Positions 1 through 13,488 of a DNA stretch of 64,000 nt are shown in pieces. Location: positions 2,623,245 to 2,687,244 of the forward strand of contig FN649734.1 of NCBI GenBank assembly GCA_000310025.1. Direction: 5' to 3'. Position 1 is the first letter of the stretch, and every line of letters starts with the position of its first letter. The position numbers were made by a program, and so were the translations under genes. The notes under the pieces were generated by a model. It saw only the letters and a list, made by a program, of their open reading frames with translations, did not search any database and was not told where the DNA came from. The DNA comes from Ectocarpus siliculosus (Eukaryota; Sar; Phaeophyceae; Ectocarpales; Ectocarpaceae).

Positions 1-1632
1 TGGCTGTCCGGTATTTATACACCTCGTAGCGATGGGTCTCTCGGACGGAAGTAGGTAGGCGGCACTGACTGTGGCCGCCGCGAAGATGTTTGTTGACCAG
101 CCGAAACGAGTTGTGCTTGCTTGTAACATAGATCCTTGTCGTCCTGTTTGTTTGTTTTTTTCAACTTTTTTTGCGCATTTTTTTTGTGTCTTGTTTGCGT
201 TGTTTGTGCCCGAAGCTGTTGACGGTTGCATTTCCGGGGGGTTCGCGTGTGGAACCGACGCGGGTGGGTGGGTGGGGGTGGGGGGCAAAGAATCAAGTAG
301 CCTTGCCGGCATCCGCCGTGGAAGACAGGTTTGGTCGGCCGTACGATAGAAAGTACCGTTGATTTTTTCCCCTCATCTGCGTGCGGTTAGAGACGGAAAT
401 GGCGTCCTCTTCGTGGGTTTTTCCGCCGAAGGCCATGCCGATAGTAGTTGACCGCGGCGAGAGTGTAGCGCAATTACTTGTGATCTGTTTTTTTGAAAAT
501 CGGTTTTGTCCCCCCTTGTGCATACATACCACCACAAATTCTTGTTCCGAGGTTGTCGTGAAAACGTGGATTTTTATTTGGTGCCAAGCCCATCGTCGCT
601 CGTCTAGGGAGCGGAAAGCTTGAGTGATTTTTGTCCTCCCGCGAAACGAGGAGGAGGTTGTCATTGTACGCCAATAGGTGTGGTCCGAAACCGCTCCAGT
701 AATGGTACTGGGTTCTACTGTGAGTGCGCTCCCACGTTCTTTTGTGGGGGAGAGGGGGGGAGCTTGGGTGAAGCAAAATGCTGCACCATGTACCAGAACA
801 AGGCCCCCCTCACCTACCTCGTCAGAAAAGCCCTTTCCAATACACAGACAGCACCTGTGGTGTGCACACATCCAGAACGTTCGGATAATGGATACCCCAG
901 GTCGAAAGAGATCCTCACTCCCACAGACCTGTCTGTGCATGCGCCACTGCTGCTGGTCAAAAACTTCAAAATCGTAAGCACACATCTTTCTCACAGCGTT
1001 TGGCGATATCTCCTCCTCCAGGCTGAGTGAAACAAAAAAAAAATTAACACATAGAAGAAAACAATCAACAAAACTTGGCACAACGTTACCCCCTCCCCGC
1101 AAAAAAAACACAGCAGGAGGCCTCCGCCGAAGCGCAAGGGGCAGCAGAACATCGGATGACCTGTCGCGGACGCGACTCTACGTTCTAGTCATGCCCGTCT
1201 ACCTTAGGCTGGAGCAGGTGTACAGACGAAACAACACATGACGAAGAGAGAACCCTAGATCCCGTCCAAGCATTGGGAGCTGCGGTATAACTGTACACGC
1301 TCGCGACTGACCGTTGTCTACACTCGCTCGCACACACGCATCGATCGAAGAAACCACATCATCAACCTCAAGCTAGTTTGGCAAACCATCAAGGCGAGGC
1401 ACGCGCCAACTCTCTTAGACCGACATGTCAAAAACCAAAGGCGTAGCTTTCCTATTCAATACTCATCCATCCAACAAAAGTACATTAAACCAACCCATCC
1501 TCTTCTATGTTGGAGTTCCTCATTGGTGAGGACCTCAACGGCTTCCCAGCGGGAAAAAATGGCAACGACAAGGACGACGACCACCACGTAACCAACAGCA
1601 AACACGCCAACAACAATACCGGTAGGGAAGAA
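1..1632. other. Left-edge intergenic stretch, no supported gene
   Basis: No exon with recognisable protein similarity and matching splice signals was found. The minus strand carries a long uninterrupted frame (293-1111, 272 codons) of unusual composition that I cannot assign. The sequence between 1020 and 1110 is rich in A-runs on the plus strand. It lies downstream of the reductase gene that ends at 1633, so its right end probably contains that gene's 3' UTR and polyadenylation region. Confidence 0.4.
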
Positions 1633-4600
1633 CTATAGACACGTGTACCCTCCGTCGACGCAGATCGTCTGCCCGAGGCACATGGTGCAAGCGTCGCTCG
1701 ACAGGAATACCACCATGTTCGCGATCTCCCAAGGCTCCACGAAGCGGCCGATCGGCGTCCTCTCCAGCATGGGCCGCGACTTGGCCGGGTCACCCCACGT
1801 CTTGATTCCCATGTCGGACCACGCCACGGTGGGTGCAATGTTGTTCACCTGATGCATTCGGCGGAGCCCCCCCCCGCCCCCCCGCCCGGGTCAAGAGCAA
1901 GCAAGCACATAAGTTGGGGGTCCCGGCGTACCGTAGGTTGCAACGCGTAAGATATCACACCCCCTGGACCGATTTTCAAAGCTCAACTACTCGGCGAGAA
2001 AAGCAGTGACGGTGTCGAAACTTGCAGCGTTTGAACCGTCTTGTCGAGAGCTTTCCAAAAACGTATCTCAATTGAAATCGGCATTCTTTTGGTCGTGGAG
2101 AAACGGAGCTTTGAAAATCGGTCCGGGGGGTGTGGTACCTCACGCAACCCACGGTACTGTTGTTGTTCTGCTCAACGCCCGAACCAGTAATGAGCGAAAG
2201 CGAGCTAAAATCCCACTCTCCTCGCATTCGATCCAAACGACTTCACGATTGTTTGTAAAATATTGTGTTGATTGACGCTTGCTGACCGCACGCGGCGCGG
2301 GCGCAGCAGAAGCGCTAGTGGCGGGGTCGTTTCCGCAGGTGCGTGCTGCAAGGGCGGCAGCAACGCCACAGGATAGAACAGCGTGCACGTTCGTGTACCT
2401 CTTGCTTGTTTTGTTTGCGGCGTGTACCCGTTTGGGGTAGGTGGACTGTGACCACGGAAGGGGTCCGTGTACAGTTGGACCGATATCCGGGTGAATGCAG
2501 GTACTGAGCACATGCCGGAACGGTTCATTGATGTAAATACATCATCATCATCAACAACATCAACAACAGCAGCAACAGCAATCGCAATAGCAACAAGACG
2601 ACGCCACCAGCGGGCAGGCGTGATTCTACGATCCCCCCCCCCCCCCCTCACGTGCCCACCATAACACAAAGGGGAGAATCCAGCGAAGAGCACCGAAGCA
2701 ACCGAACGACGTTCGCGGAACGGAGGGCCATGCGAGTGCGCTACGCAAAAGTGTACACGAACATGCTGGATAGATGGTTAACCAAAGCCGCGTTGCGGAC
2801 TTTCGCTGAACGCACAGGGCAGGACCATCATTGCGCACGCACCTGAATGTTATGCTGAGCCAGATCGCACACCAATCCGTGCAAGAGGCCGTCCATTGCA
2901 GCCTTGGACGCGCAGTCTACGGAAAATATAGCCGCGACAAAAACAACACGTTTCCGGAGGACAACACGAAAAAAAAATGGCTCATGGCAAAAACGATTAT
3001 GATGTTTGTGAAAATCGCTGTCGCCTGGAACCGAAGAAGGTCATAAACAAACCCATATCCCCTTTTTCGTGCCAATAGGCCACTTGCCGTACCCCAGACA
3101 TCTGCTACATCATCATCACATCACCAACAGTTTCACTCGAGTTTAGGGCAAATACGTTCGGAGATGACAATTCGCCAGTCGAAGTTCCTTGTCTTGTCAA
3201 ACCCACCCGTAGTGAGTGGCCAATCCTGATGCGTTGCCGCTACACACGTCAATCATGGCGATAATGCGCCTGTGGGGACGGCGGTCCAAACCGCAAACAC
3301 CGTGCGTCTCATTTCCCCTCTCGACCCCGGCATGAGTCTCGAAATCGCCCCATCCGTACGCATGCCTCTCCTACCAACCCCCGAAAAGGTAAAGGCTCAT
3401 CGCTACACACCGCACGGCGGGGGGGAGAGAGCAGTGCGAATTAAGTCGCCACTCACAGGACGCGTGCGCTTTCGTTGCGATGACGGCGCTTTGCGAAGTG
3501 ATGTTCACGATCTTCCCGGACTTGTTCTTGATCATGCCTTGGAGGCACACCTGCCCAAGGGTCGGTGTCGTCGGGGTTAGAGAGGCTCAGGGAGAGCGAG
3601 GTGGAAGGAGATAAACGAAAATCCAAACACAGTGATCCAAAATAAGCACCAAGCGTATGGCACCTTGTTCCCCCCCCCCCCCTCTTTTGTGCGCCATTCG
3701 TCTGGAACAAACCGTCGTGCGCATATGTTCGGGGCTACACTTTTCTGGAATCGTAAACGCTTGCACCAGCTGTGCAACTCGCACCCTTCTGTTAGCTTGT
3801 GTTTCGTGTTCGGCTGTGTGCAGCGACCGCAGGGTTGCGAGCTGGTATGCTATACGCTATGGCACCACAGTCTGGGGACAAAGCAAGGGGTGCGACGATG
3901 AAACAAGCAGGAACGAAATGATGATATTATCGCACGGGAGTAATCGCAGTGTGTGCGATAATTCCATCACGACCTCACTTCCGATGCGTGTCCCTTGCGT
4001 GTAGTGCCAAGGGCTCCGGGACGCTTCTTGGGCCGGAACGTTTTTACCGCAAACCTTAGGATACCGAGGTGTATATCGTGCGGGGTTCAGTGCACTATCT
4101 ACACGTTTTGCACACTGCCGGTGCCCCCCTCGCAATGAGTGAGGAAAAAACGACCATTCGATCGGCACGCGGTATATATATATACATGACGATATGTACA
4201 ACCAGCCCGCCGATACAAAACAGTCCGGTATTTCCCCACATACCGTATTTGTATCCACTCCGGAAAAACGGAAAATGAAATGAGAAAAAGAACCAAAGAC
4301 AGGACAGGGACCATTATTTTTCCCTCAACTCTCCCTTTTCTAAGGACAAAAAAGATATTGTGTTGTTCCTGCAAGACAATAAAGAAAGTAAAAGGACCAA
4401 CCAATAACTGCGGAAGAAGCCAAAACGCGCGTGCGGCGGAATCTTGCACAGTTGCCGCCTTTGCTGAAAGGCACCAAAAGGTTTAGGTTTCCTTTGTTGT
4501 GACGGGGTTGCTGCTGTACAGCATGACCCACGCGCAAGTGGCTGCCGTCTCCTCTCGCGGTGAGAAGCCCGGTCGTACCTGGGAGACCAGCAGCGGAGCG

Positions 4601-7035
4601 CGCGTGTTGATGGCGATGACCTCGTCGAACGTGTCCGACGAGATGTCCATGAAGTCTTCCAGCACGCAGATGCCGGCGTTGTTCACCAGGATGTCCAGGC
4701 TGCCGCCCGCCCAATCCACGGCCTTCAGGCAAAATCAGCGGTAGAGAGCAAAAGAGACCGAACACACTCTTAACCGGAACAACCAAGGCCGAACATAGGT
4801 CAAAAGCGGGAGCACACAAGCAAAGACAAAACCCCGCATCTCGGTAAAATGAAAACAAGAAAACACACAGGGCCCTTGTGGCAGAAAATGAAAACAGCAG
4901 TCGGGGCGTGTGTGTGGGGCAACCGGCAAAAAAAAAAGGCGAGTGACGACGTGTACCCCCGGCGCCGCCGATGGCGGCAAAGCAGTGCACAGAGATTGTC
5001 TGGGTGCAGCAGTTTCGGCCCAAAGAGAAGAAGTTCACCCGAGGCCTTGTACACTTATCTACCAGTGATAGACATGAAGGATGAGGCAAGACGGGCCCCG
5101 CGCGTCATGTTCCATCATACCCATATTATCATCCACGTAACCCCCCAGAGGTCCTGTACATCCACTCTGCCGAGCACCCGGCCTCCGGGACTCGAGTGTT
5201 AGCTGTGTTTACCAGGAGAGAGAGGCATAGGCGTAGCACAGGCTTTAGCAGACCTCGCTTCTCTTATGAAAGCAATTTTTGTTGGTCAAAGCAGAGTCCA
5301 AAAGCAATCAACGCCACACAAGGTGATGATGTTGGACATACAGAGAAGGCCTGTGACCTAGGCTGACGTGCATAAACGCGCTTTGCACAAGGTCTGTTCC
5401 AATCAAGAGCTTCCGCGGTTGCTTCCGACAGGTTTCGTAGTTGAAACCCTCACGACTTACAGGTGGAACCTTGCCATCCTCGTGCAAAAAGTGAACTGAT
5501 ATGTCCACCTACCCCCCCGGAGTCACACCTACCTTTTGCGCGCCGGCGATGGCTTCGGAAGGCACCCTCAAGTCCGCCTGTACCCAATATACATTACCGG
5601 TGCCCTCGGTATCATCGAACCCGTGCCTCTCCACCATATCCCGATACGCCCTGTCGTGGAAAAGGCCACACGGGGGCGGGAGCAGCGGGGGCATGAAAAA
5701 CTGTGGCACAACAATCAGCTCTATTTCTCGTTACAGACGCATCGATACTCCGCCAGAAACACCCGCACGCACGCCCCGCGCCAAGCAGCCGCACCTTGAG
5801 CGTGCACGGCAAAAAGTGTTGTGGGTCAAGGTGGGCCGGTGGGGCGGTTCTTGCAAGAACGACGCAATGACTAACCCAAGGGATAGCCTCAACCGGGTAA
5901 TCATACAGAAGTACGGGCCCGCAGTTGATATGCGGCATTTTGTTAGGGAGCGGAGGCTCACATTTTCACGAGAAATGAGAAAAATGGGTCGAGAAACACA
6001 CTTCATCGATCGGTGGATCCTTACACTGACGTCTCTACAAAGGCCGTGCTCGACAGTGGCGACGAAATAGGAATCGAGCCTAGACCCGATGTTGATTTCA
6101 TATCTCCGGGCCCGTACTGCTGTACGCCAGGCGTGATCATAGAGTAGCGGCCGAGCCGTTGCCGCAGCAACTCCGGCAGGCACAGCCAACTCACGAGCAC
6201 AGATGTGGAGGGGCATCTTGAGTTGAACATGATGGTGTGCATGGGAACCGTGTGGGTTAGGAAATGAATCGGGACTTGGATGGGTTCTACATATGCCACG
6301 CGATCGATCCGGGAGGGGCGTGGTGGTTTAGCTCTGTCACACACATTAGGAAACAAAAATACAAACACAGAAAGACTACCCATTCTACATTTACATGTAG
6401 AGCCGCACAGGGATGCAATGATCTACATGCAGCCGACGGAGGCTACAGCAGTATAGTAGGTGATACTCACTGACGGAAAAAAACATCGAAACTGTTGTAC
6501 GAAGCAAGACATACTTACGGTATTTTCTGATGTTAAACCAAAACACCGCCTTCCTATGGTTGCAGCACACGACCATAATGGTACCTGAACAGCGTCGTTG
6601 TTACTTGTCATCTCGCGGATCCATTCGTCAGCAATTGAACATGCACACTCACGCTTCGTTGCCAGCCATGACACAAACGTGCGCCCCCGCCTTCACTAGA
6701 GCGACCGTGATGGCCTCCCCTATGCCCCGGTTGCCTCCCGTGACGAGCGCCTGTTTTCCGCTGAGCAGATCGGGAACGAACGGCCGGACCGGTTCCTGCG
6801 GCCCACGCCCGATCATCACGTCCGATTCTTCTTGACCTGCTGCTGCTGCTGCTGCTTCTCCTGGCCCTGTCGAGGCGGCGGCATCCACCGACGATCCGCC
6901 CCGCCATCGCAAGTTGGCGCTGGAAGTTGTAGTAGAGACGGCTCCGCCCACGAAGGACTGAGCCTGTTGCAGAGGAAGTAGTAGTACCACGAGGGGGAGC
7001 AGCAGTGGCATGCGGATCATGTTGAACATATGCAT
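1633..7035 (-). CDS. DCXR-like short-chain dehydrogenase/reductase, putatively plastid-targeted
   Basis: Six exons splice in frame to 342 residues: 7035-6653, 5650-5533, 4722-4579, 3550-3457, 2916-2843 and 1848-1633, all with GT-AG introns. The classical SDR fold is complete: TGGNRGIG cofactor loop (residues 99-106), NNAG (181-184), the Ser block ITSQS (232-236) and catalytic YCASK (247-251, the Tyr codon split by an intron). The C-terminal third, with APTV, WGDP and the closing DGGYTCL, resembles L-xylulose/dicarbonyl reductase (DCXR), so NAD(P)H-dependent reduction of a sugar or dicarbonyl is likely; the substrate is inferred. The N-terminus is a hydrophobic signal peptide (about residues 8-24), then AQS-F and a Ser/Thr-rich, acid-poor stretch, as in bipartite plastid leaders of stramenopiles. 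The mature SDR domain begins near residue 90. It is head-to-head with the S1P lyase. The last intron contains a MITE. Confidence 0.9.
1951..2139. repeat. MITE family A, copy 1 (189 bp)
   Basis: The ends are inverted copies of each other over about 34 bp: GATATCACACCCCC then TGGACCGATTTTCAAAGCTC at the left, and the reverse complement of GGTACCACACCCCC with the same inner part at the right. Flanks read TAA on the left and TCA on the right, which may be a degenerate 3-bp target duplication. It carries no coding capacity and sits in the last intron of the reductase gene. Confidence 0.75.
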
Positions 7036-7698
7036 GTGTCGTCGTCCCTTGCTGCTGGCGTTGTATGTAACGAAGTTGCTTGTCCTCTGCAGCAGCGGGT
7101 TTTCGGAGAACGATTGGTGTGATAGTGTTCGTTCTGATCAGCGTGAGAGCACGGTATTGCTCCTGTGTGTTCCAGCAGCCGGGCGCGTACGTTGCAACCG
7201 TGCCCTTCCCGCTAGCATCGCCCCAACCAACGGAGCACAGCAGAGGACGTGGGGAAAACCAACACGCCGCGAAACCCGCGTGGACCACCTTTTTTCGCCG
7301 CGCTTTCTTCGAGGTGAGGCTTTCTTCACCTGATTTTCTGATACGAGGATACGCAAGGTATTAAATGTTAACATTGCACATTATTCGTTCGGTTGCCTAC
7401 AGCACTCAGAGGGTGAAAGACACGGCTGTGTGACTGCCGCCGGTCACGATTACCAGCAGGGTGGGGTTCGTTGCGTCTCAAAGTTTCGATTCGGGAAAAC
7501 ACAAAACTCGCCGCCAAATCCCGCGAAGCAACGAAGTGCCCGAACCGGAAACTCTGTCCGCCTGTGACACCCCTGCTCACACTGCTGTGGCTCGATCCAC
7601 AGCCTCCTGGTAACACCGACGTTCCCGTGAGTTACCCGCCGCTCCGAATTGTACCTATTCGACGCTGGGCGATCGATCCTTCTGAACGCGACAAGACC
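7036..7698. promoter_or_regulatory. Shared divergent promoter region
   Basis: This 663-bp stretch separates the start codons of two genes transcribed away from each other, the reductase (minus) and the S1P lyase (plus). Both promoters and 5' UTRs must lie here. I see no clear TATA box and no convincing binding-site array. The function follows from gene orientation alone. Confidence 0.5.
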
Positions 7699-10600
7699 AT
7701 GTCTACTTCAGATAAGCGTAGGTCTGGAATGTCTTTCGCTGCAGTCAGCAGCATCTGCAACATCGAGCGGCGAACATGGCTCAGCGGGAGAGGCCTCGCT
7801 GCGATGGCAGCCGGCTTCGTCGGCACCTGGTGGTTCTTGTTTTGTGCACATAAGGTGAGTGCTATTTTGCTCGTTGGCGGAAATGAGCCGCGTGATTTTT
7901 CCCGAGGATTACAGCGGACTCCAGCAGTACATACAAGTACAAGTCTGCGGTTAGAGCACCCACTGCTGTGCAGCGGTTAGACCCCGCGGTTAAGAAACAA
8001 ACATAGGCTTAGATTTTGGCGATAAATAAAAAAATCTACTAGAAACACACCTCAGCCGTGTATCCTACACGAACGAAACTCTATGGAATGGCCTATGCTC
8101 GACCGTGGTGACGAAGTAAGAAATTGTAGCCTCGACCCAACATTGACGTCTAAAACGCCTGCCAACATGACGCTGGCTCTATTTTCATACTTAATCTAAT
8201 ATGCAAAAAGACAGCCTTCCCGCCGGTCTATGTATACCCTAGTTACGTGATCAGTAGAGGACACCATGAAGAGGCGTCGTGTGTGCTGGCATGTTCAGGA
8301 TTGCTGCTGGAGCTGAAATATCGAAGGTCGCAGCAGTCTCTGAAAACGGTCCGCAATCTGCGCCGAAACTCAACATTTGTCACAGCCATGCTCGCCGCAA
8401 CGGACCGTAAACCCCTGAACGGTGGGTCGACAGCAGTAGGTAGTGGCATCAGGTACAGCAGTAAACCTACGTTTCAGGAGATTGGGGTCAGTTGCGGCGA
8501 GCACAAGCAGTACAAGACACCTGGGTGTCGGTCTACTTTGCGGAGATTGCAGGCCACCTACAACACTCGGTATCACCCCCCAAGGAGCAGATTAGAGCGC
8601 GCCAACACACACGCCCCGCTGCATAGGGTGTCGTCTATATTGCAGCATCAGTAGAATGCATAAGACAATATAGAATGCGAAACCGACCTTGTTAAACTTG
8701 TGTGAATTCCTATCTTGATTTCAAAGGAAGCGTGTGGAGGTAGACCGCCACCAATGGTCACACCGGCACGTCCACAAGATTGACCTCTCTACGGACGGGG
8801 TGGTCACCTTGTGGCACTCTCATGTTTCTCAACACGTCGAAGGGGTGACAATTGCGTTGAAGTCTGTCCTTGTTCCATGCCGGTTTTCCTCACGGCCTGG
8901 TGGTAAATGTTAGAGGCGCATGCCTGTGCCTCGCTTTGTGCGCGGTGATGATCACGGCGTCCACTCCTTGCTTCTCTGCCCTCGTCGTCAACACTGCAAT
9001 AGGTGTAGCAACAAACAGCAGTGCTTGTGAAGGCTTCGCAATCGCTGGATACTTGTTTGTTATTGTCATCGTTGCCTTCTGCTATGAATAGGGAATCCGA
9101 CTTTCGGAGCCGAACATGTCAACCCGCGCCAAGCCTTCGCAATGGGTTCGTCAGAAACCACTCTAGCCACAAATCAGCAAGCCCTCCGTTGTCCTAAACC
9201 CTTCGGCAAAAACGTAACTCTCAGGCGGTGGGACGGACTCGGGGGCCTTGGATACATCCACGCATCTCCCGTCCAATCCATCGGTTCCGAGGAGCCTTTG
9301 TCTGGGGAAGCCTGTTCACCATCTTGCTCATGCGGGTGAGGTATTATTCTGACGTGGATCTCTCCCCTCCCGGCTGGTGCTACAGCCCAAACGCATATTT
9401 CCGACGTTTGATCGTTGCGCCTCAGCCATCGTCGAGGTGTACACGCGGTTCCTGACTCGGAGCTGAAGCAAGAGACGGCAGCACAACACGCCTCCATGGA
9501 GTCATGCTGTTATGTAGCCCTTCGTGGTTTTTGCTGGAGATTGTTTTCTGCTCGCGATCTCCAACCTCGGCACGTACCTTTGTAGGTCGTGTGACCCTCT
9601 TGCTGTTTTCGCACGCGCCGTTTTGGACTATCTATTGTTTCTCCGTCGATGGGTCTTCGACGTTCCCTAGGCCTTGGACTACGGACAGAGCAAAGGAGAA
9701 GACGGGGAGCAGCCAATCAAGCACAGCTTCTTGGAGGAATTGCTCGATGCTCTCCGTGGGGCGGTGCCCGAGGGCCCCCGCCTCCTGTTCGTAGAAGACA
9801 CACTCGCTGTACGTGACGTGTAGACAACGGTAGAGCGCGACGGTGTTGCAGAGAGGAACAATCAAGAGGTCGTGGACGGGGTTGTGTAGAAAGGGTGTGT
9901 GGCGATGAACATCCGTGCATTTTTTTCCCACACCGTTTCGGGGCGACTTGTTTCGACTGCCATGCCGTATTACGTATAGAGTGCGCAAGGGAATACACGC
10001 ATGCGGCAATCACATTGACACGTATTAGCGATCGGTTCGACGCCTATTGAACCAGGTTGTTCTCGTGGCCGTAGCGGTGAGGGCGTTACGACAGGTGTGG
10101 GAAATACTCGCCTCTCCGTTAGCGGCGAAACAGGTACGCGATACGTTGTTTTTTTTTGCGCTCTGGGTTCGACCTCTCATGTCGGAATGTTGTCGCAGAG
10201 TTCCACCAGAGCATCCTTGTACTTTGTTGTTTTGATCGTGTCCTCCTCGGTGTCTTGGAGTTATTTGAGAAACCGTTTCATGCTTCTCACTCTCTCGTCG
10301 GGCTTTCCCTCTTGTCATCGGACAGGCGTTCGTCGCCGACCATGGCTTCGCAGTGGTGCGGAATCTGCCAGCAGTAGCACGGCTCCTGCAGAAAGAGGTA
10401 CGACAAGATGATCTACCCAGTAGTGTTTTGTTTGCTCCAAGCTACGTCAGCATGCTTATCGTCGTCATTGGCGTAGCCAAGACAAGACAATCTCACCCAC
10501 CCACGCGCTCGTTTTTCTGAGGGCTGGGTGTGTCTGTGCCGATATGCATGATGGTATCCTAGGCTTCGATTGTCATGTCAACGCTTGGTGGCGGACAAAA

Positions 10601-13407
10601 CACCCGAAGGCCGCTTGCCTCTGAGCGGGGACCCTCTCCGACGCCACCAGCGAGCCTCCCCCGTTTTGCCGCGTGTTACTCCTCATATCACGCTTTGCGA
10701 TGGAACACCCCCCCCTTCTTGTCGCAGGTTGCGAAGACGGAGGCCCACCTCCAAGCCACCCTGAGGCCCGGGAAGGATGACGAAGAGACTCTGCGCTCTC
10801 TCCCGGCAGAGGGAAAGCAGCGGGAAGAGGTTATCGCCGAGGCACGAGCGCACGCGAATGAATTCTAAGATGAAGGGGAACACCACCCGTCGGCGGGCTC
10901 GATGGGGTTAGCGTTGAAGCGAACTGCGCGCGGGCAACCGTATTTGTTTCAAGAGTTTCCGCGACACATGGAAATGTTGCCGTAGAATCACGCAACAACC
11001 GTCGTAGCTACGACTTTTACGAGAACAATATCAACAGCAGTACCACCACAAACCAAACAAGAGCGACGGCAACGCCGTTGACGACCAGGTACCTGTTGAC
11101 CACAACCATCGCCACCGTCACAACTTCGCGCAGCAAACCCCAAGCCGTCCTTCGTCTTTTTCCCCGCGTGACAAACAGATGAAGCTCCTGGCGCGGCGCG
11201 AGCGAGCCAAGTGGGACGCTGGGAAGGCTAGCGGCGCGGTGTACAGCAACGACGAGGAGCACTCGTCCACCGTCACCGAAGCCTACCGCCTCTTCTCTCG
11301 CAGCAACCCGCTGCACCCAGACTTGTGGCCGTCGGGGCTGAAGTTCGAGGCGGAGGTGAACCCCTTCTTAGCGTGGTATTGGTTCTGAAAAATGTGTAGG
11401 CCGATGCATATCCCCATCGCGCGCCAGGTTTGCAACACTTCGCGGGGGTATGCGGGGGTATCTGCGACATCGGCCCATTCCACGTGAACCCCAATCCTCT
11501 CCCCTCACTTGTAGCTGCCAGGGGCGAAGATTAGAGTACTGTGTAGGCGCGTGTCGTTGTTTCGGTCTGTTGTATTGTACCGGCCTGGCTTGTTTTTGTC
11601 CTTGGACTATCGTAAGCTTCTCTCCTACTTGTTCGTTTCCACCCTTTTTGCGTCTGTGTAATCCCTTTCGGCCGTCAACTCCATCAACAACGTGAAAACC
11701 ACAACAAACCGACAAAAGAAACGGTGCTCCTCAGGTGATCTCGATGACCGCGAGGCTGCTGGACGGGGGCGATGCCGGTGTTTGCGGGGTCCTGACCAGT
11801 GGAGGGACAGAGAGCATCGTCCTGGCCGCCAAAGCTCATCGGGATTTCTACAGAGAGGTGGAGTCTCCGTTCCGGTTTGGTGGCGTGTGTTGCCCGGACG
11901 TTCTTCTGGTCGGTTTGTGGCCTTGTTGGCGATGAAAATGCCTTTTCCCCCTTCATCGCCCGAGCAGGCTGGCGTGTTCGTCTTTTGCCATGCCCGCTTG
12001 TCACTTTTCCTTTACCGTGATGCTAGCCGGAAGAGAGAACGTATTGCCTTGCAAGATGTCTTGGTCGTATTGCGGGGCATTTGTGTGAGAGACGGCTTCC
12101 GCAGGTCCATGGTACGGTGTTGTCTAGTTTTGGCAGCCGGGTGGCTCACACGCACATAGTAATTATTCTGTGCTTCATTGTTTTTCCCTCCACCACGCCG
12201 TTTTCCGTGCCCAATCGACGTGCCGGTTCGTTGCTGTCGCTGCCAGAGAGGAGTGACGTCTCCGGAGATCGTGGCGGCCACTACCGCACACGCGGCAATC
12301 GACAAGGCGTGCTCGCTCATGAAGATACGCCTGATCAAGGTGGGCCAAGAGTCTAAATAGTCTGGATGGTGCGAGCCTTCGTGGCTGGGAGTGTTGTGCA
12401 AGATACAACCGACTTTTTAAGATCCAGTGTTCCACAACACAAGGAGTTGCGGTACCGAATTTGACGGCGTTGGATCCGTCTCGTCGAAATATTTCCGAAA
12501 ACAAACATATATTGTATCGCTTGAGTTTGGCATCCTCTTCGTCGTGGAGTGGCCGAGCTTTGGAAATCGATCCACGGGGTATGGTACCTTGTGTCCGTAT
12601 TCTTATCCCCTGAAGCTGTCGCGTGTCGAAGCACACTCGTTAGTGCAGCAAAGTTGACGCCTCTCATGAGGCGAGGGGTACGGAGGGGAATTGAGTTGTT
12701 GCGTCATCAAGTGGTGCTCAGCTTCGTCGCGAGAAATTTCCAAATCCACCGGAATTATGTACCCGCACAACTGTGGCCAGCACGACGTGAAGCGATTGGT
12801 GCGCATATTGGCAGCGGTTACCACCGCTTGTTCGGCGGTCTTGAGGTCATTGTACACACGACATCGGTGGCCCGTGGCCGTGGAAGCCCGTTGGCTTAGG
12901 TGCGCGAGTGTTCGTCGTTTGTCGGAGCAAGAAGAAGTATATATTGATTGTCATCTTTCGCTTCCGCTCGTTTGACTTACTGCCCGTCGCGATGGCCGTG
13001 GAAACATCCACGATTTTTCAACGTAACCCATTCTTGCAAACGGGACGAGGCACATTTCCTAGTTTCACGCCCGGTTAATCCACACGGAAATGGTGGACCG
13101 GTATTTGGATTCTCCTAGACACTACCCGATGCACGGAACGGCACACGTCTCTCTATAATATTGCACGTCTTGTGCATGCAGGTGCCCGTGGATCCGGTGA
13201 CGATGAAAGCGGACGTGAAGGCCACGGCCAACGCGATGTCGGCCAACACTATCATGGTCTACGCGTCGGCCCCGAGCTTCCCTCACGGCGTGATCGATCC
13301 TGTCGAGGAGTTGGCACGGCTGGCCACAAGATACGGGGTGAGGGGCTGCAGTAGCAATACAACACACAGTGGGTATTTTCGTGACGTTGCTGTTGCTTCT
13401 GCTGCTA

Positions 13408-13488
<81 letters not shown>

